Assembly: GCF_024506395.1 (NCBI RefSeq)
Contig: NZ_JANIBO010000001.1
Location: 682,001 to 746,000 of the forward strand
DNA: 64,000 bases
Direction: 5' to 3'
From: Cetobacterium sp. NK01
GTDB lineage: Bacteria > Fusobacteriota > Fusobacteriia > Fusobacteriales > Fusobacteriaceae
The position numbers and the translations under genes were made by a program. Numbering within the stretch: the first letter of the stretch is position 1; each line of letters opens with the position of its first letter. Under the pieces are notes generated by a model, which was not told the origin of the DNA, searched no databases, and saw only the letters and a program-made list of their open reading frames with translations. Positions 35,516 to 44,550 of the stretch are shown piece after piece.

Positions 35516-38500
35516 TTAATCCTCTAGATCATCTATTTTAATTCCATTAAATAGGTATGTATCTGGAGTTGTCTTTTTATCTTGATCAGTTGTTGCACCC
35601 AATCCAAATATGTTACTTGTTGGGAATGTTAATAGTTTAAATTGGATAGCCATACTCCATTCATAATCTTTAGTTCTATATGAGTAATCTCTTTCGTAAG
35701 CTACTGCCCACTCATAGTATCCAAACTCTTTTCCTATCTCAACACCAAATCCATCAAATGTACTTCTTCCATTCTCTCCTTGACCTCCAAGTTGATCATA
35801 GAATTTTACATATGCTTTAGTTCTCCAACCTTCACTTGGCTTTCCAACTTTAGCATTTAAACTGAACTCATGCTCTCTTTCTGAATCTCTCCAATCTAAT
35901 TTTTTCTCATCTGATACTCCATAATTTGTATAATTAGATTTTTGATTATAAATATAACCTAATCCTATTCTATTGTACGAATAGAATAATCTTCCTTCTA
36001 ACTCCTCCAATGACTTCAAATAATCACCAGTCATTTCATATCTCTTATCATTTCTTTGCATCATTAAAGAAGCATGAAAACCTCTTTTATAATCTCCAAA
36101 ATATGTTCTATCATCAATTATTCTATTTAAATTAAATGTTCTAGCTCTCGAGTTTTCTCTATCTTCAAGAACTTGTCTAATTCTATCTATTTCAACTTGT
36201 GATAATTGATCTGGAGTTTTATTATACTCTGAAGCTGCATATGATACTAATTCTGCATCTGTAAATCTCTTATCTTTATAAGTATAAGCTAAATAAACTA
36301 TATCTGAGTTATATCTACTCAACGTAGGATTCCATTCACCTGCATTTTTATAATCTTCATAACTAGCTCTATATAAATGCTCTACATCTCCACCTACTAA
36401 ATATGAAACTGAATAAGTTTTGTTTTTAGTATTAATTACTTTTTCTCCCAACTCATCTCTTTCATCTTTACCTTGAATATACTCTAAATTTAACTTATTT
36501 TTTCCAAAATCATAAGTATAGCCATATACATCTTCTCTAATTTTTTCTTCAGCATTATTTACATTCTCTATTTCCCAGATACTAGAATCTATTCTACGAT
36601 TTTTATAATAGAAATAGTTATTTGCGTATCTGTAATTAGCACCATAATTTTCAAAAGTTAAATCATTATGATTTTTATCTTTTTTATTATAATCTGTAAA
36701 TCTTTTATCTGAACCATATTCTAAACCAAAACTATTTTCATTATCAATTAAGAAATCTAAATTTTGATTTAAAATTTCACCTTTTTTATTGTCATTACTT
36801 GCTCTTTTTATCTCTTTATAATCAATCTTATATACAGTTTGAGTATTTCCTAAATCAAATGTAACAGTATCTGTAACCTGTTGAATATTATCCTTTTGAG
36901 CCATTCTTACATCTTTAGTAATTTTTGAATCTGAGTTATAAGAATATTCTTGGAACATATAAGTTAATCTATTTAATAAAGATAAATCTGTTTTTCTCTC
37001 TTTGTTTTCACTATTATCAAATATAGTTATATCATGAGTAAATCCAGCTCTATATCTAGTTGAACTATCATCTGTCGATATCTCTTTATCAGCTAAATTA
37101 TCATAACCTTTATCATACTGATCAAATCTTACATTTCCATACACTTCTAGATTTCCAAGTCTTGATAGCGATAGTTTTTCATCAGATAAACCTACTTCAT
37201 AGAAATTTGAGTTATTTACATATATTCTATATGCATTTCTATCCCAAGGATTATTTATATCACCATAGTGATAAATCCCTTCTCTATCCCATATCTCCTC
37301 TTTTGTATTACCTCCAGCTATTGTTAGCTTTAACGAATCATACATAAAGTCCACGTAAGCTCTATTCTCAGATGTTTTATTATAAATAATATTTTCATAT
37401 CTATTATATTGTAAATCTCTATAGTTATCAGTTTTTTTAGTTCCATCAAATAAAGCAGTTCTTCTAAATGGATCATTTTGTAGGTTTAGTTTATGTTCAA
37501 ACTCAGTATAATCATACCCAACTTTATAGAATACATCTTTATATAAATGATACTCACCTAAAGAGGTCTTTAAATCTTTGCTATCATATATACTATATTG
37601 TTCTACAGTCCATGGAGTATAATCAAACTTTATTCCATAAAAACCTTGATTATCTAATTTACTAAAATTTGGATCTCTTTCCCAAGAGTTTAACTCTCTG
37701 AATTTATTTCCTGTTTTATCATCATAAGATATATTAATCTTATTTACTTTATCATTAAAATTAAATCCAAAATTCTCAGCTCTTGACTGCAAATCTTGTT
37801 TTGTAGATCCTGGATCCATATCATAAAGATAGTTATAATATGCTCCTACTGAATATCTATCATTCTCTTTCTTTATAGATACATCACTTGTTAAATCATA
37901 GTCTGCTGATGATCCATAGTCCATATCATCCAATTGATCTGCAACTATAACTCCATAAACTTTTTTATCAGAAACAAGATTTACATCAGCTTTAATACTA
38001 ATATCTTTATCTGTTCCTAAATTTGTTAATTCAGTATTCAGTGTATAAAAACCTAAACTACCACCACGATCAGGAATTCCGTCATAATATTTCCAATTAT
38101 TTCCTAGTCGACCTTGATTTCCTGTACCATAGAAATATTTATCTATTGCATCATCTAAAGTTGGAATCATGTTATATGTTGCATTCTTATAATTTAAATT
38201 AAGGAATCCATATTCACCAGAATAGTTATGATTATAATTTAAATCCCATCTATTGAAGTTTCTTTCTACATCATTTCCATCGGCTTTTTTATCTATTAAC
38301 CAATCATTAATATTTAATTGTCCTTTTCCATAGGTTCCTAAATCATACCAATTTTCCATTCTACCTATTAAAAGTCCTATTCTATCTCCAAATTTTGGTG
38401 CTATACCACCTTTAAATTTACTATCTTTATCTCCCCATAAAACTCCTGATGTTATAAACCATCCGTAGTCATCATCATTTCCCCAACTTGGAAATAAAGG

Positions 38501-39139
38501 AACTTCTGAACCTTGTCTTATATTAAATCTATACCAAGGTAATGAAAATGGGATTACATCTGTATCTCCTATGAAAAGATTTGTATTTCTAAAGGTTACT
38601 TGTTTATCTGGTTCAATTACTATTGTGTCAGATTGTAAATGGTAACCAACTTCTTCTGGGTTTCTATTCTCAAGAATTTTAGGATCTGTTGTAAACCAAG
38701 CATCTCTTAAATAGGTTTTCCCATTTAAATACTCTGTTTTATTTCCACCAAAATAGATTCTATCATTTGGCTTTTCTGCACCAGTTACCTGGCCAACTTC
38801 AAGATATCCAAAACTTTTACCAAAACTTCCAGTTTTTCCCTCTGTATCAAACTCTCCATTTAGTGAGTCCATTCTCAATTTTCCTGTAGGCTCGTCTGCT
38901 TCTAGATAGAACTCTCCTGGAATATAAGCTCTATTTTTTTCTCTGTCAACTTTAACTTCAAAAGCTTTTAACTTTAAAGATCCATATCTTACATTTACTC
39001 CGTCTGTCGAAGTCATCGTATCTGAATTCAGGTCTATCTCAACTTCATTTTGTAAATCATCAATCTTTTCTGTTTGTGCTTTTAAACTGGTTATAGCAAC
39101 AACCATTAAAGCTAAAATTAAATAGATTTTACTTTTCAT
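35516..39139 (-). CDS. lptD: LptD/OstA-like outer-membrane LPS-assembly protein
   Basis: Inserts lipopolysaccharide into the outer leaflet. The 1207-residue protein starts with a signal peptide (MKSKIYLILALMVVAITSLKAQ), then an OstA-type periplasmic domain (about 25-150) and a long beta-barrel domain rich in alternating aromatic strands. IPFSLPWYRFNIRQGSEVPLFPSWG is the family's barrel-entry motif. It is about 1.5 times the E. coli length and I find no cysteine, so the disulfides of E. coli LptD are absent. The GGGAGGG ribosome-binding site lies after an upstream ATG (39151), so ATG 39139 is the start. Confidence 0.88.
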   Translation of the reverse strand: MKSKIYLILALMVVAITSLKAQTEKIDDLQNEVEIDLNSDTMTSTDGVNVRYGSLKLKAFEVKVDREKNRAYIPGEFYLEADEPTGKLRMDSLNGEFDTEGKTGSFGKSFGYLEVGQVTGAEKPNDRIYFGGNKTEYLNGKTYLRDAWFTTDPKILENRNPEEVGYHLQSDTIVIEPDKQVTFRNTNLFIGDTDVIPFSLPWYRFNIRQGSEVPLFPSWGNDDDYGWFITSGVLWGDKDSKFKGGIAPKFGDRIGLLIGRMENWYDLGTYGKGQLNINDWLIDKKADGNDVERNFNRWDLNYNHNYSGEYGFLNLNYKNATYNMIPTLDDAIDKYFYGTGNQGRLGNNWKYYDGIPDRGGSLGFYTLNTELTNLGTDKDISIKADVNLVSDKKVYGVIVADQLDDMDYGSSADYDLTSDVSIKKENDRYSVGAYYNYLYDMDPGSTKQDLQSRAENFGFNFNDKVNKINISYDDKTGNKFRELNSWERDPNFSKLDNQGFYGIKFDYTPWTVEQYSIYDSKDLKTSLGEYHLYKDVFYKVGYDYTEFEHKLNLQNDPFRRTALFDGTKKTDNYRDLQYNRYENIIYNKTSENRAYVDFMYDSLKLTIAGGNTKEEIWDREGIYHYGDINNPWDRNAYRIYVNNSNFYEVGLSDEKLSLSRLGNLEVYGNVRFDQYDKGYDNLADKEISTDDSSTRYRAGFTHDITIFDNSENKERKTDLSLLNRLTYMFQEYSYNSDSKITKDVRMAQKDNIQQVTDTVTFDLGNTQTVYKIDYKEIKRASNDNKKGEILNQNLDFLIDNENSFGLEYGSDKRFTDYNKKDKNHNDLTFENYGANYRYANNYFYYKNRRIDSSIWEIENVNNAEEKIREDVYGYTYDFGKNKLNLEYIQGKDERDELGEKVINTKNKTYSVSYLVGGDVEHLYRASYEDYKNAGEWNPTLSRYNSDIVYLAYTYKDKRFTDAELVSYAASEYNKTPDQLSQVEIDRIRQVLEDRENSRARTFNLNRIIDDRTYFGDYKRGFHASLMMQRNDKRYEMTGDYLKSLEELEGRLFYSYNRIGLGYIYNQKSNYTNYGVSDEKKLDWRDSEREHEFSLNAKVGKPSEGWRTKAYVKFYDQLGGQGENGRSTFDGFGVEIGKEFGYYEWAVAYERDYSYRTKDYEWSMAIQFKLLTFPTSNIFGLGATTDQDKKTTPDTYLFNGIKIDDLED

Positions 39140-39175
39140 TGGCCCTCCCATTTTCCCATTTTATGTTGATTTCAA

Positions 39176-39184
39176 TTATACCAT
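39176..39184 (-). promoter_or_regulatory. Extended -10 promoter of lptD
   Basis: Minus-strand TGG-TATAAT, an extended -10, with no convincing -35. It overlaps the edge of the trxA terminator. Confidence 0.6.
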
Positions 39185-39190
39185 AAAACA

Positions 39191-39217
39191 AAAAAGGTTG
39201 CCAGTAGCAACCTTTTT
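39191..39217 (-). terminator. Terminator after trxA
   Basis: 11-bp perfect arms AAAAAGGTTGC/GCAACCTTTTT with a 5-nt loop. Confidence 0.92.
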
Positions 39218-39227
39218 ATTTATTATT

Positions 39228-39542
39228 TTAATAAGAATTCAATTTTTCTAAAAGCTCTGACTTTTGTCTTAACCCAACGATTTGATCAACTTTAACTCCA
39301 TCTTTGAATATAATCATTGTTGGAATACTTCTAATTCCGTAATCTCCTGCTAAGTCTCCACTTTCATCTACATTTACCTTACAGATTTTTGCTTCAGTTT
39401 CTCCTGAAAGCTCTTCTAAAATTGGCGCTAACATTTTGCAAGGCCCACACCAATCAGCCCAGAAATCAACTAATACTAATCCTTTTGATTCAATAACTTC
39501 ACCTTTAAAATTTGAATTATTTAAACTTAAAACCTTTCCCAT
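39228..39542 (-). CDS. trxA: Thioredoxin
   Basis: Small dithiol oxidoreductase of 104 residues. The active site WCGPCKML lies near residues 31-38 and the cis-proline loop RSIPTMIIFKDG near residue 72. It has its own promoter and terminator, so it is expressed alone, next to the flavodiiron gene. It lacks a signal peptide and is cytoplasmic. A general reductant role is expected; a link with the neighbouring oxygen-reducing fusion is only positional. Confidence 0.96.
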   Translation of the reverse strand: MGKVLSLNNSNFKGEVIESKGLVLVDFWADWCGPCKMLAPILEELSGETEAKICKVNVDESGDLAGDYGIRSIPTMIIFKDGVKVDQIVGLRQKSELLEKLNSY

Positions 39543-39586
39543 TTTTTCCTCCTTAATATGGAAAATATTCCTTTAAATATATTTGT

Positions 39587-39615
39587 ACTTTAACATAGAC
39601 AACTATTTTTGTCAA
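39587..39615 (-). promoter_or_regulatory. Promoter of trxA
   Basis: Minus-strand TTGACA (39610-39615) and TAAAGT (39587-39592), 17-bp spacer, with an extended-10 TGT. Confidence 0.82.
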
Positions 39616-39629
39616 TTTTAATTTACTAC

Positions 39630-42218
39630 CTATTTATAGAACTTTTTTAATAGATTTCCTTTTTTTTCTTTATCTTTTAATCCTTTAATTATAACTATAC
39701 CTTTTTCTATATCTCCAATTAATATTCCAGATGATAATTCATTATTTTTAAAGTTTAATTTTTTATAGATTAAATCATCATAATCTCTTTCACAAATAGA
39801 ATCTTGAGTTTCTAAAACGCCGCCTGCTGAGAATATTTTTGTCCCCATTCCTTCAAAAGTAACCGGTTGTATTTTATCTTCATATTTTTCATCAATTCCA
39901 ATAGAATTAAGTCCAGCTACTTTTCCTTGATCTGAAGATATTTGCCACAATCCAATTACATTTCCCTTATATTCAGCCACATCTCCACAAGCATAAATAT
40001 CTTTTATAGAGGTTTCCATTTTTTCATTAACAATTATTCCTCTATTAATAGCAATACCTGCTTTTTCAGCTAACTCTTTATTAGGAATTATTCCTGAACT
40101 AATTATAACAATATCTGCTTTGATTACTTCTCCGCTATCTAAATGAATTCCCTCTACTTTTTGAGTCCCATCAAATTTTTCTGCCTTAGAGTTTTTATAA
40201 AGTTTTATATCACTTTTATTAATACATGTTTCAAATATTTTTGACCCTTCTTCATCAAGTTGTCTTGGAAGCATTCTTTGCATCATCTCAACAACAGAAA
40301 CTTCTAATCCTAATTTCTGAAGTCCACATGCTGATTCTAATCCTAAAACTCCTCCACCTATTACAACAGCTTTTTTCTTTCCAATGCAATAGTTTTTAAT
40401 TGCATCTACATCCTCATTATTTCTAACAGTAAATATTCCTTCTAAATGAGAGTTACCAATGCTTGGAACCATAGCTCTTGCTCCTGTAGCTATAACAAGT
40501 TTATCGTACGATACTTCTTGTCCATCTTCTGTTTTAATAATTTTATTTCTAGAATCTATATCTTCCACTGTTTTTTTCAAAGAGATTTCAATTTTTTTAT
40601 CTTTATACCACTCTTCTGGTTTTACTAAGAATTTTTCTCTTGAAATATTTTCTCCAATCATTTCAGATAGTAGTGTTCTATAATATGGATACTCTTTCTC
40701 TTTAGATAAAATAACTATCTTAGCTTTGTCATTTCTTTCTCTAATTACTTGAGCAGTGGATAAAGCTGCAATTCCTCCACCTATTATAACTATTTTTTCT
40801 TCAGCATCACTTTTTTCAATTTTTTTATCTAGCGGTGACGGTACAAAGAATTCTTTTCCAACTCCACATGCTGGGCAAACCTCTGGGGGATCAATTTGAA
40901 CATAAGATTCTCCACAAACACTACATGTCCATCTCATTAATTTTCTATCTGGATTTAAATTCTCCATAACTGTATCCACCACCTTTTCTGGGAGTGTTTT
41001 TAAACACATATGCTTTGCAAACTCTTTTCCAAATTCAAATGCTGTATCTAAATCTTTTCTAGATGCTCTAAAGTTAACTTTCATCCCATCTATAACACGC
41101 ATTCTAAGTTCTTTTAATCTAGAAATTATATTAGGAACAGCTTCTCCGCTCCACCCGTAGCTTCCAAATGCTGATACATATTTTCCACCATGAACAATTG
41201 GATTTAACGATGTTAAAAGATTCCAAATAACTGGTAATGTATCTCCATTTATAGTACAACTTCCAAATAGTATCCCATCTGCCCATTGAAATTCTCTTAA
41301 AATCTCACCTTCTAATTTTCCAAAGTTATCTATATTTAAATCATAACTTTTTACTTCTATAGTAGAATTGTAATCTTTTATTCCTTTTTCAATTTCTTGA
41401 GCTAGCTCTCTTGTGTATCCATAAGCTGTTGCATACGGGATTATAATGCTTTTAAATTCATTTGGATTTTTTACTGTTGACCAATTTTTATATGTTTGTA
41501 TCATTTTATCAATATCAATATCTAGAACAGGACCATGTCCAGGAAGTATTGCATCAATCTTTAAATCTTTAATTTTTTCAATTCCTTCTAGCATATATTT
41601 TCTAAAAGGTGAAAATATACACATATAATAGTATCTTAAAGCAACCATATAATCTTTATGTCTTTCAACTGGAACTTTTGATAATAATATACCATCAAAG
41701 CTAAAATGAGACCCAAAGGAATCGCATGTCACTAAATATTTGTCCTCTTCTATGTAAGTATACATTGAATCTGGCCAATGTAAAAATGGTGCTGATATAA
41801 ATTTCAACGTTTTATTTCCTAAAGATATAGTGTCATCTTGGCCTACAATTATATGAGGAAAATCTTTATTTAATATACCTCTTAAAAACTCAATTGTATT
41901 TTTTGATCCAACAACTTTAGCATTTGGTGCTAAATCTAATAATTTTCCAACAGATCCTGAATGGTCTGGTTCTGTATGGTTTAATACGATGTAATCAATT
42001 TTACTGATGTCATCTAAACATGTTTTTAATCTCTCTAAAAACTCTTGGAATTTATTTTCTTTTACAGTTTCAAAAACCGCTATTTTCTTATCTCCCTTAA
42101 CTAAATAAGAGTTATACGTTGTCCCAAATTGAGTTTCCATAATTACATCAAATACTTTCAGATCTGGATTCAATGCTCCAATCCAATAGATTCCATCTTT
42201 TAATTTAAAAGAGTTCAT
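39630..42218 (-). CDS. Flavodiiron protein fused to rubredoxin and NADH:rubredoxin oxidoreductase
   Basis: An 862-residue O2 (or NO) reductase with its whole electron chain in one chain. Domains in order: metallo-beta-lactamase-like di-iron domain (about 1-250; ligands in HTEPDH at 81-86, later LHWPD, CDSFGSH and GHGPV), FMN flavodoxin (about 255-400, PYATAYGYTRELA), a short-spaced rubredoxin (CSVC-x12-CPAC), and a FAD/NADH pyridine-nucleotide reductase (VIIGGGIAALS, VVIGGGVLGLE, YACGDVAEYKG). This matches the multidomain clostridial type (class F-like). It is 16 bp downstream of tsaB and probably in that operon. Confidence 0.92.
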   Translation of the reverse strand: MNSFKLKDGIYWIGALNPDLKVFDVIMETQFGTTYNSYLVKGDKKIAVFETVKENKFQEFLERLKTCLDDISKIDYIVLNHTEPDHSGSVGKLLDLAPNAKVVGSKNTIEFLRGILNKDFPHIIVGQDDTISLGNKTLKFISAPFLHWPDSMYTYIEEDKYLVTCDSFGSHFSFDGILLSKVPVERHKDYMVALRYYYMCIFSPFRKYMLEGIEKIKDLKIDAILPGHGPVLDIDIDKMIQTYKNWSTVKNPNEFKSIIIPYATAYGYTRELAQEIEKGIKDYNSTIEVKSYDLNIDNFGKLEGEILREFQWADGILFGSCTINGDTLPVIWNLLTSLNPIVHGGKYVSAFGSYGWSGEAVPNIISRLKELRMRVIDGMKVNFRASRKDLDTAFEFGKEFAKHMCLKTLPEKVVDTVMENLNPDRKLMRWTCSVCGESYVQIDPPEVCPACGVGKEFFVPSPLDKKIEKSDAEEKIVIIGGGIAALSTAQVIRERNDKAKIVILSKEKEYPYYRTLLSEMIGENISREKFLVKPEEWYKDKKIEISLKKTVEDIDSRNKIIKTEDGQEVSYDKLVIATGARAMVPSIGNSHLEGIFTVRNNEDVDAIKNYCIGKKKAVVIGGGVLGLESACGLQKLGLEVSVVEMMQRMLPRQLDEEGSKIFETCINKSDIKLYKNSKAEKFDGTQKVEGIHLDSGEVIKADIVIISSGIIPNKELAEKAGIAINRGIIVNEKMETSIKDIYACGDVAEYKGNVIGLWQISSDQGKVAGLNSIGIDEKYEDKIQPVTFEGMGTKIFSAGGVLETQDSICERDYDDLIYKKLNFKNNELSSGILIGDIEKGIVIIKGLKDKEKKGNLLKKFYK

Positions 42219-42234
42219 AAGCCCACCTCGATAT

Positions 42235-42906
42235 TTATTTACCTTCCTTTTCTCTTTCAGCTTGAGATTTTGTTACATAGTATGGCTCAAGAGTAAATAA
42301 ATTATCCTCTTTATTTTCAGCTAATTCAGCTAATAAAGAAGCTCTAGATATATTTAAAGATTTTTTAATAAATATACATTTATCTCCTAGTTTTTCTCTT
42401 ATTATATCTTCGTATGCAGATGCTCCATCTCCAACAAATACAGTTTGTTCATCCACAATATTTAATATATTCTCTAATTCTTCAGCCATATATTCTCCAT
42501 CTAACATAAAGGCATCATTCTTTTTCTTATATACTCCAGAGAATACTCTTTCCTTTCTTGCATCTAACATTGCTATAACTTTTTTATCACCATTATACGT
42601 ATTAGCAAGTAAATCTAATTCATTTATTCCAGCAATTGGCTTTTTTAAGGCATATGCTAATCCTTTAGCTAACCCTACTCCAATTCTTATTCCAGTAAAT
42701 GAACCTGGTCCTGTACTTACAGCAATTTTATCAATCTCTTTTTTATCTATTCCAGTTAAATTAAATAATGTATCTATTGTTGTCATTGTTATTGCTGAGT
42801 GATTTTGCTTTACATTTAAAGTTATTTCTCCAACAACACCTTTTTTATTATCATAGATAGCTACTGTTCCTATATTTGTAGATGTATCAATTGCTAAAAT
42901 CAACAT
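42235..42906 (-). CDS. tsaB: tRNA threonylcarbamoyladenosine biosynthesis protein TsaB
   Basis: Non-catalytic ASKHA-fold partner of TsaD in making t6A37 of ANN-decoding tRNAs. The 223 residues begin MLILAIDTSTNIGTVAIYD and contain VSTGPGSFTGIRIGVGLAKGLAYA near residue 65, both family hallmarks. It overlaps the 3' end of tsaE by 20 bp, so the two are translationally coupled. tsaD and tsaC are not in the window. Confidence 0.95.
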   Translation of the reverse strand: MLILAIDTSTNIGTVAIYDNKKGVVGEITLNVKQNHSAITMTTIDTLFNLTGIDKKEIDKIAVSTGPGSFTGIRIGVGLAKGLAYALKKPIAGINELDLLANTYNGDKKVIAMLDARKERVFSGVYKKKNDAFMLDGEYMAEELENILNIVDEQTVFVGDGASAYEDIIREKLGDKCIFIKKSLNISRASLLAELAENKEDNLFTLEPYYVTKSQAEREKEGK

Positions 42907-43363
42907 ATTTTAACATCTCCTCCTCTTTTTCTTTATCTCCTATATACTCTAAACTAACGCTTCTAACCTCTTGCTCTTCTATATCTAAAGCATATTCAAA
43001 CTCTATCTTTATATATTTTTTAGGCAACTCACTTTCAATTATATTTGCCCACTCTATAAGAGCTACTCCATCATTATTTATGTAATCTTCATAACCAATT
43101 TCATAAATCTCTTCTGGACTTCCTAATCTATACACATCAAAATGATAAAGAGGCAATCTTCCATCCAAATACTCTAAAACGTAGTTAAATGTCGGACTTT
43201 TCAAACTATCATCTATTCCAAAAGCTTTTGCAAAATTTTTTGTAAACGTTGTTTTCCCTGTTCCTAAATCACCTATTAGCGCCACTACTGTATTTGGTGA
43301 AACATAATCTGCTAGTTTTTTAGCTAATATATTGATTTCATCAAATGTTAATATTTTTTTCAT
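42887..43363 (-). CDS. tsaE: tRNA threonylcarbamoyladenosine biosynthesis ATPase TsaE
   Basis: P-loop ATPase of the t6A complex. The 158 residues include the Walker A GDLGTGKTTFTKNFAKAFG near residue 32, SPTFNYVLEYL, and LYHFDVYRLGSPEEIYEIGYEDY, the family's central signature, plus ALIEWANIIESELP. It overlaps tsaB and follows rfaE2 by 7 bp. Length and motifs are normal. Confidence 0.95.
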   Translation of the reverse strand: MKKILTFDEINILAKKLADYVSPNTVVALIGDLGTGKTTFTKNFAKAFGIDDSLKSPTFNYVLEYLDGRLPLYHFDVYRLGSPEEIYEIGYEDYINNDGVALIEWANIIESELPKKYIKIEFEYALDIEEQEVRSVSLEYIGDKEKEEEMLKYVDFSN

Positions 43364-43370
43364 AATTCAC

Positions 43371-43832
43371 CTATCCTTGTATCTTATTAACTATATTCGT
43401 TGTAGACTTCCCCTCTACAAACCCTAAAATTCTAACTTCTCCACCATTTTTCTCTACAATTTTTGTTTCTGGAAGATCATCCTTTGTATAATCTCCTCCT
43501 TTTACATGAATTGAAGGTTTTAATTCATCTAATAACTCACAAGGAGTATCCTCTTCAAATATAACTGTATAATCTACAGCTTTTAAACCACAAAGCATTT
43601 CAGCTCTATCTAATTCACTATTAATTGGCCTACTTTCACCTTTTAATCTTTTTACAGACGCATCTGAATTTACTCCAACAACAAGTATATCCCCTTGTCT
43701 TTTAGCCTCATTTAAATATGTTAAATGTCCTACATGTAGAATGTCAAAACATCCATTTGTAAAAACTACTTTTTTATTTTGTATCTTTAACTCTTCTATT
43801 ATTTGTGCCGCCATATCTCTTTTTAAAATCAT
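43371..43832 (-). CDS. rfaE2: D-glycero-beta-D-manno-heptose 1-phosphate adenylyltransferase
   Basis: Makes ADP-heptose for the LPS inner core. The 153-residue protein is the stand-alone cytidylyltransferase-like half of HldE: FTNGCFDILHVGHLTYLNEAK with the HxGH nucleotidyl-transfer motif, VVGVNSDASVKRLKGESRPI, and the C-terminal VEGKSTTNIVNKI. The kinase half (RfaE1) is not in this window. Its presence supports heptose-containing LPS in a diderm. It opens the rfaE2-tsaE-tsaB-flavodiiron run. Confidence 0.93.
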   Translation of the reverse strand: MILKRDMAAQIIEELKIQNKKVVFTNGCFDILHVGHLTYLNEAKRQGDILVVGVNSDASVKRLKGESRPINSELDRAEMLCGLKAVDYTVIFEEDTPCELLDELKPSIHVKGGDYTKDDLPETKIVEKNGGEVRILGFVEGKSTTNIVNKIQG

Positions 43833-43869
43833 ATATACTCTCCTATTATGCTATCTTTTTATGTTTTCT

Positions 43870-43878
43870 ATTATACCA
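43870..43878 (-). promoter_or_regulatory. Extended -10 promoter of rfaE2
   Basis: Minus-strand TGG-TATAAT about 40 bp before the start codon; no clear -35. Confidence 0.55.
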
Positions 43879-43951
43879 TAATTTTTAAACTTATATACAT
43901 CTCCTAGTTTTTTTTCTTATCTCATGTTAAACTATTTTAGAGGTGATTTTT

Positions 43952-44527
43952 TTGAGAATTTTAGGTATTGATCCTGGTACTGCAATCGTTGGGTATTCAA
44001 TTGTAGATTATAAAGAAAATAAAATTAATTTGATAAAATACGGATGTGTTTTCACTGATAAAAATCTTCCTATGGAAGATAGACTTTTACAAATTTTTAA
44101 CGAACTTGAAGAGATTATAGATTTTTATGCTCCACAATTCATGGCTGTTGAGGAACTTTTCTTTTTTAAAAATAATAAAACAGTTATTAGTGTTGGACAA
44201 GCTAGAGGTGTTATAATCCTAGCTGGTAAAAAAAATAATTTACAAATAGAAAGTTATACACCACTTCAAGTTAAAATGGGTATTACTGGTTATGGTAAAG
44301 CAGATAAAAAACAAGTACAACTTATGGTTCAAAAAATTTTAAAGTTAGAAGAAATTCCTAAACCTGACGATGCCGCTGATGCTATTGCTGTAGCTATTAC
44401 ACATATCAACTCTCTTACAAACTCTTTATACGCTCCTAAAGTAGCCGCGTCTGTAAAAGTTGAAAAAGAAATCAAAAGCAACCGAATGACCGCTAAAGAA
44501 TTTAGAGAACTTCTTTTAAAAAAATAA
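43952..44527 (+). CDS. ruvC: Holliday junction endonuclease RuvC
   Basis: Resolvase that nicks Holliday junctions. The 191 residues start MRILGIDPGTAIVGYSIVD, with the first catalytic aspartate; the second acidic residue is in AVEELFFFKNNKT, and the C-terminal pair is in KPDDAADAIAVAITH. A GTG at 43943 is inside the GAGGTGAT ribosome-binding site; TTG 43952 gives the correct spacing and the expected N-terminus. It is a single gene, divergent from rfaE2 and ended by a bidirectional terminator. Confidence 0.95.
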   Translation: MRILGIDPGTAIVGYSIVDYKENKINLIKYGCVFTDKNLPMEDRLLQIFNELEEIIDFYAPQFMAVEELFFFKNNKTVISVGQARGVIILAGKKNNLQIESYTPLQVKMGITGYGKADKKQVQLMVQKILKLEEIPKPDDAADAIAVAITHINSLTNSLYAPKVAASVKVEKEIKSNRMTAKEFRELLLKK

Positions 44528-44549
44528 AACGCTAGAAAACTAGCGTTTT
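44526..44549. terminator. Bidirectional terminator between ruvC and the aminotransferase gene
   Basis: 10-bp perfect arms AAAACGCTAG/CTAGCGTTTT with a 4-nt loop and T/A runs on both sides. Confidence 0.92.
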
Positions 44550-44550
44550 T

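Noticed and set aside
37060-37665. Short plus-strand frames inside lptD
   Set aside because: They are tyrosine/histidine/leucine-rich shadows of the lptD coding strand with no ribosome-binding sites.
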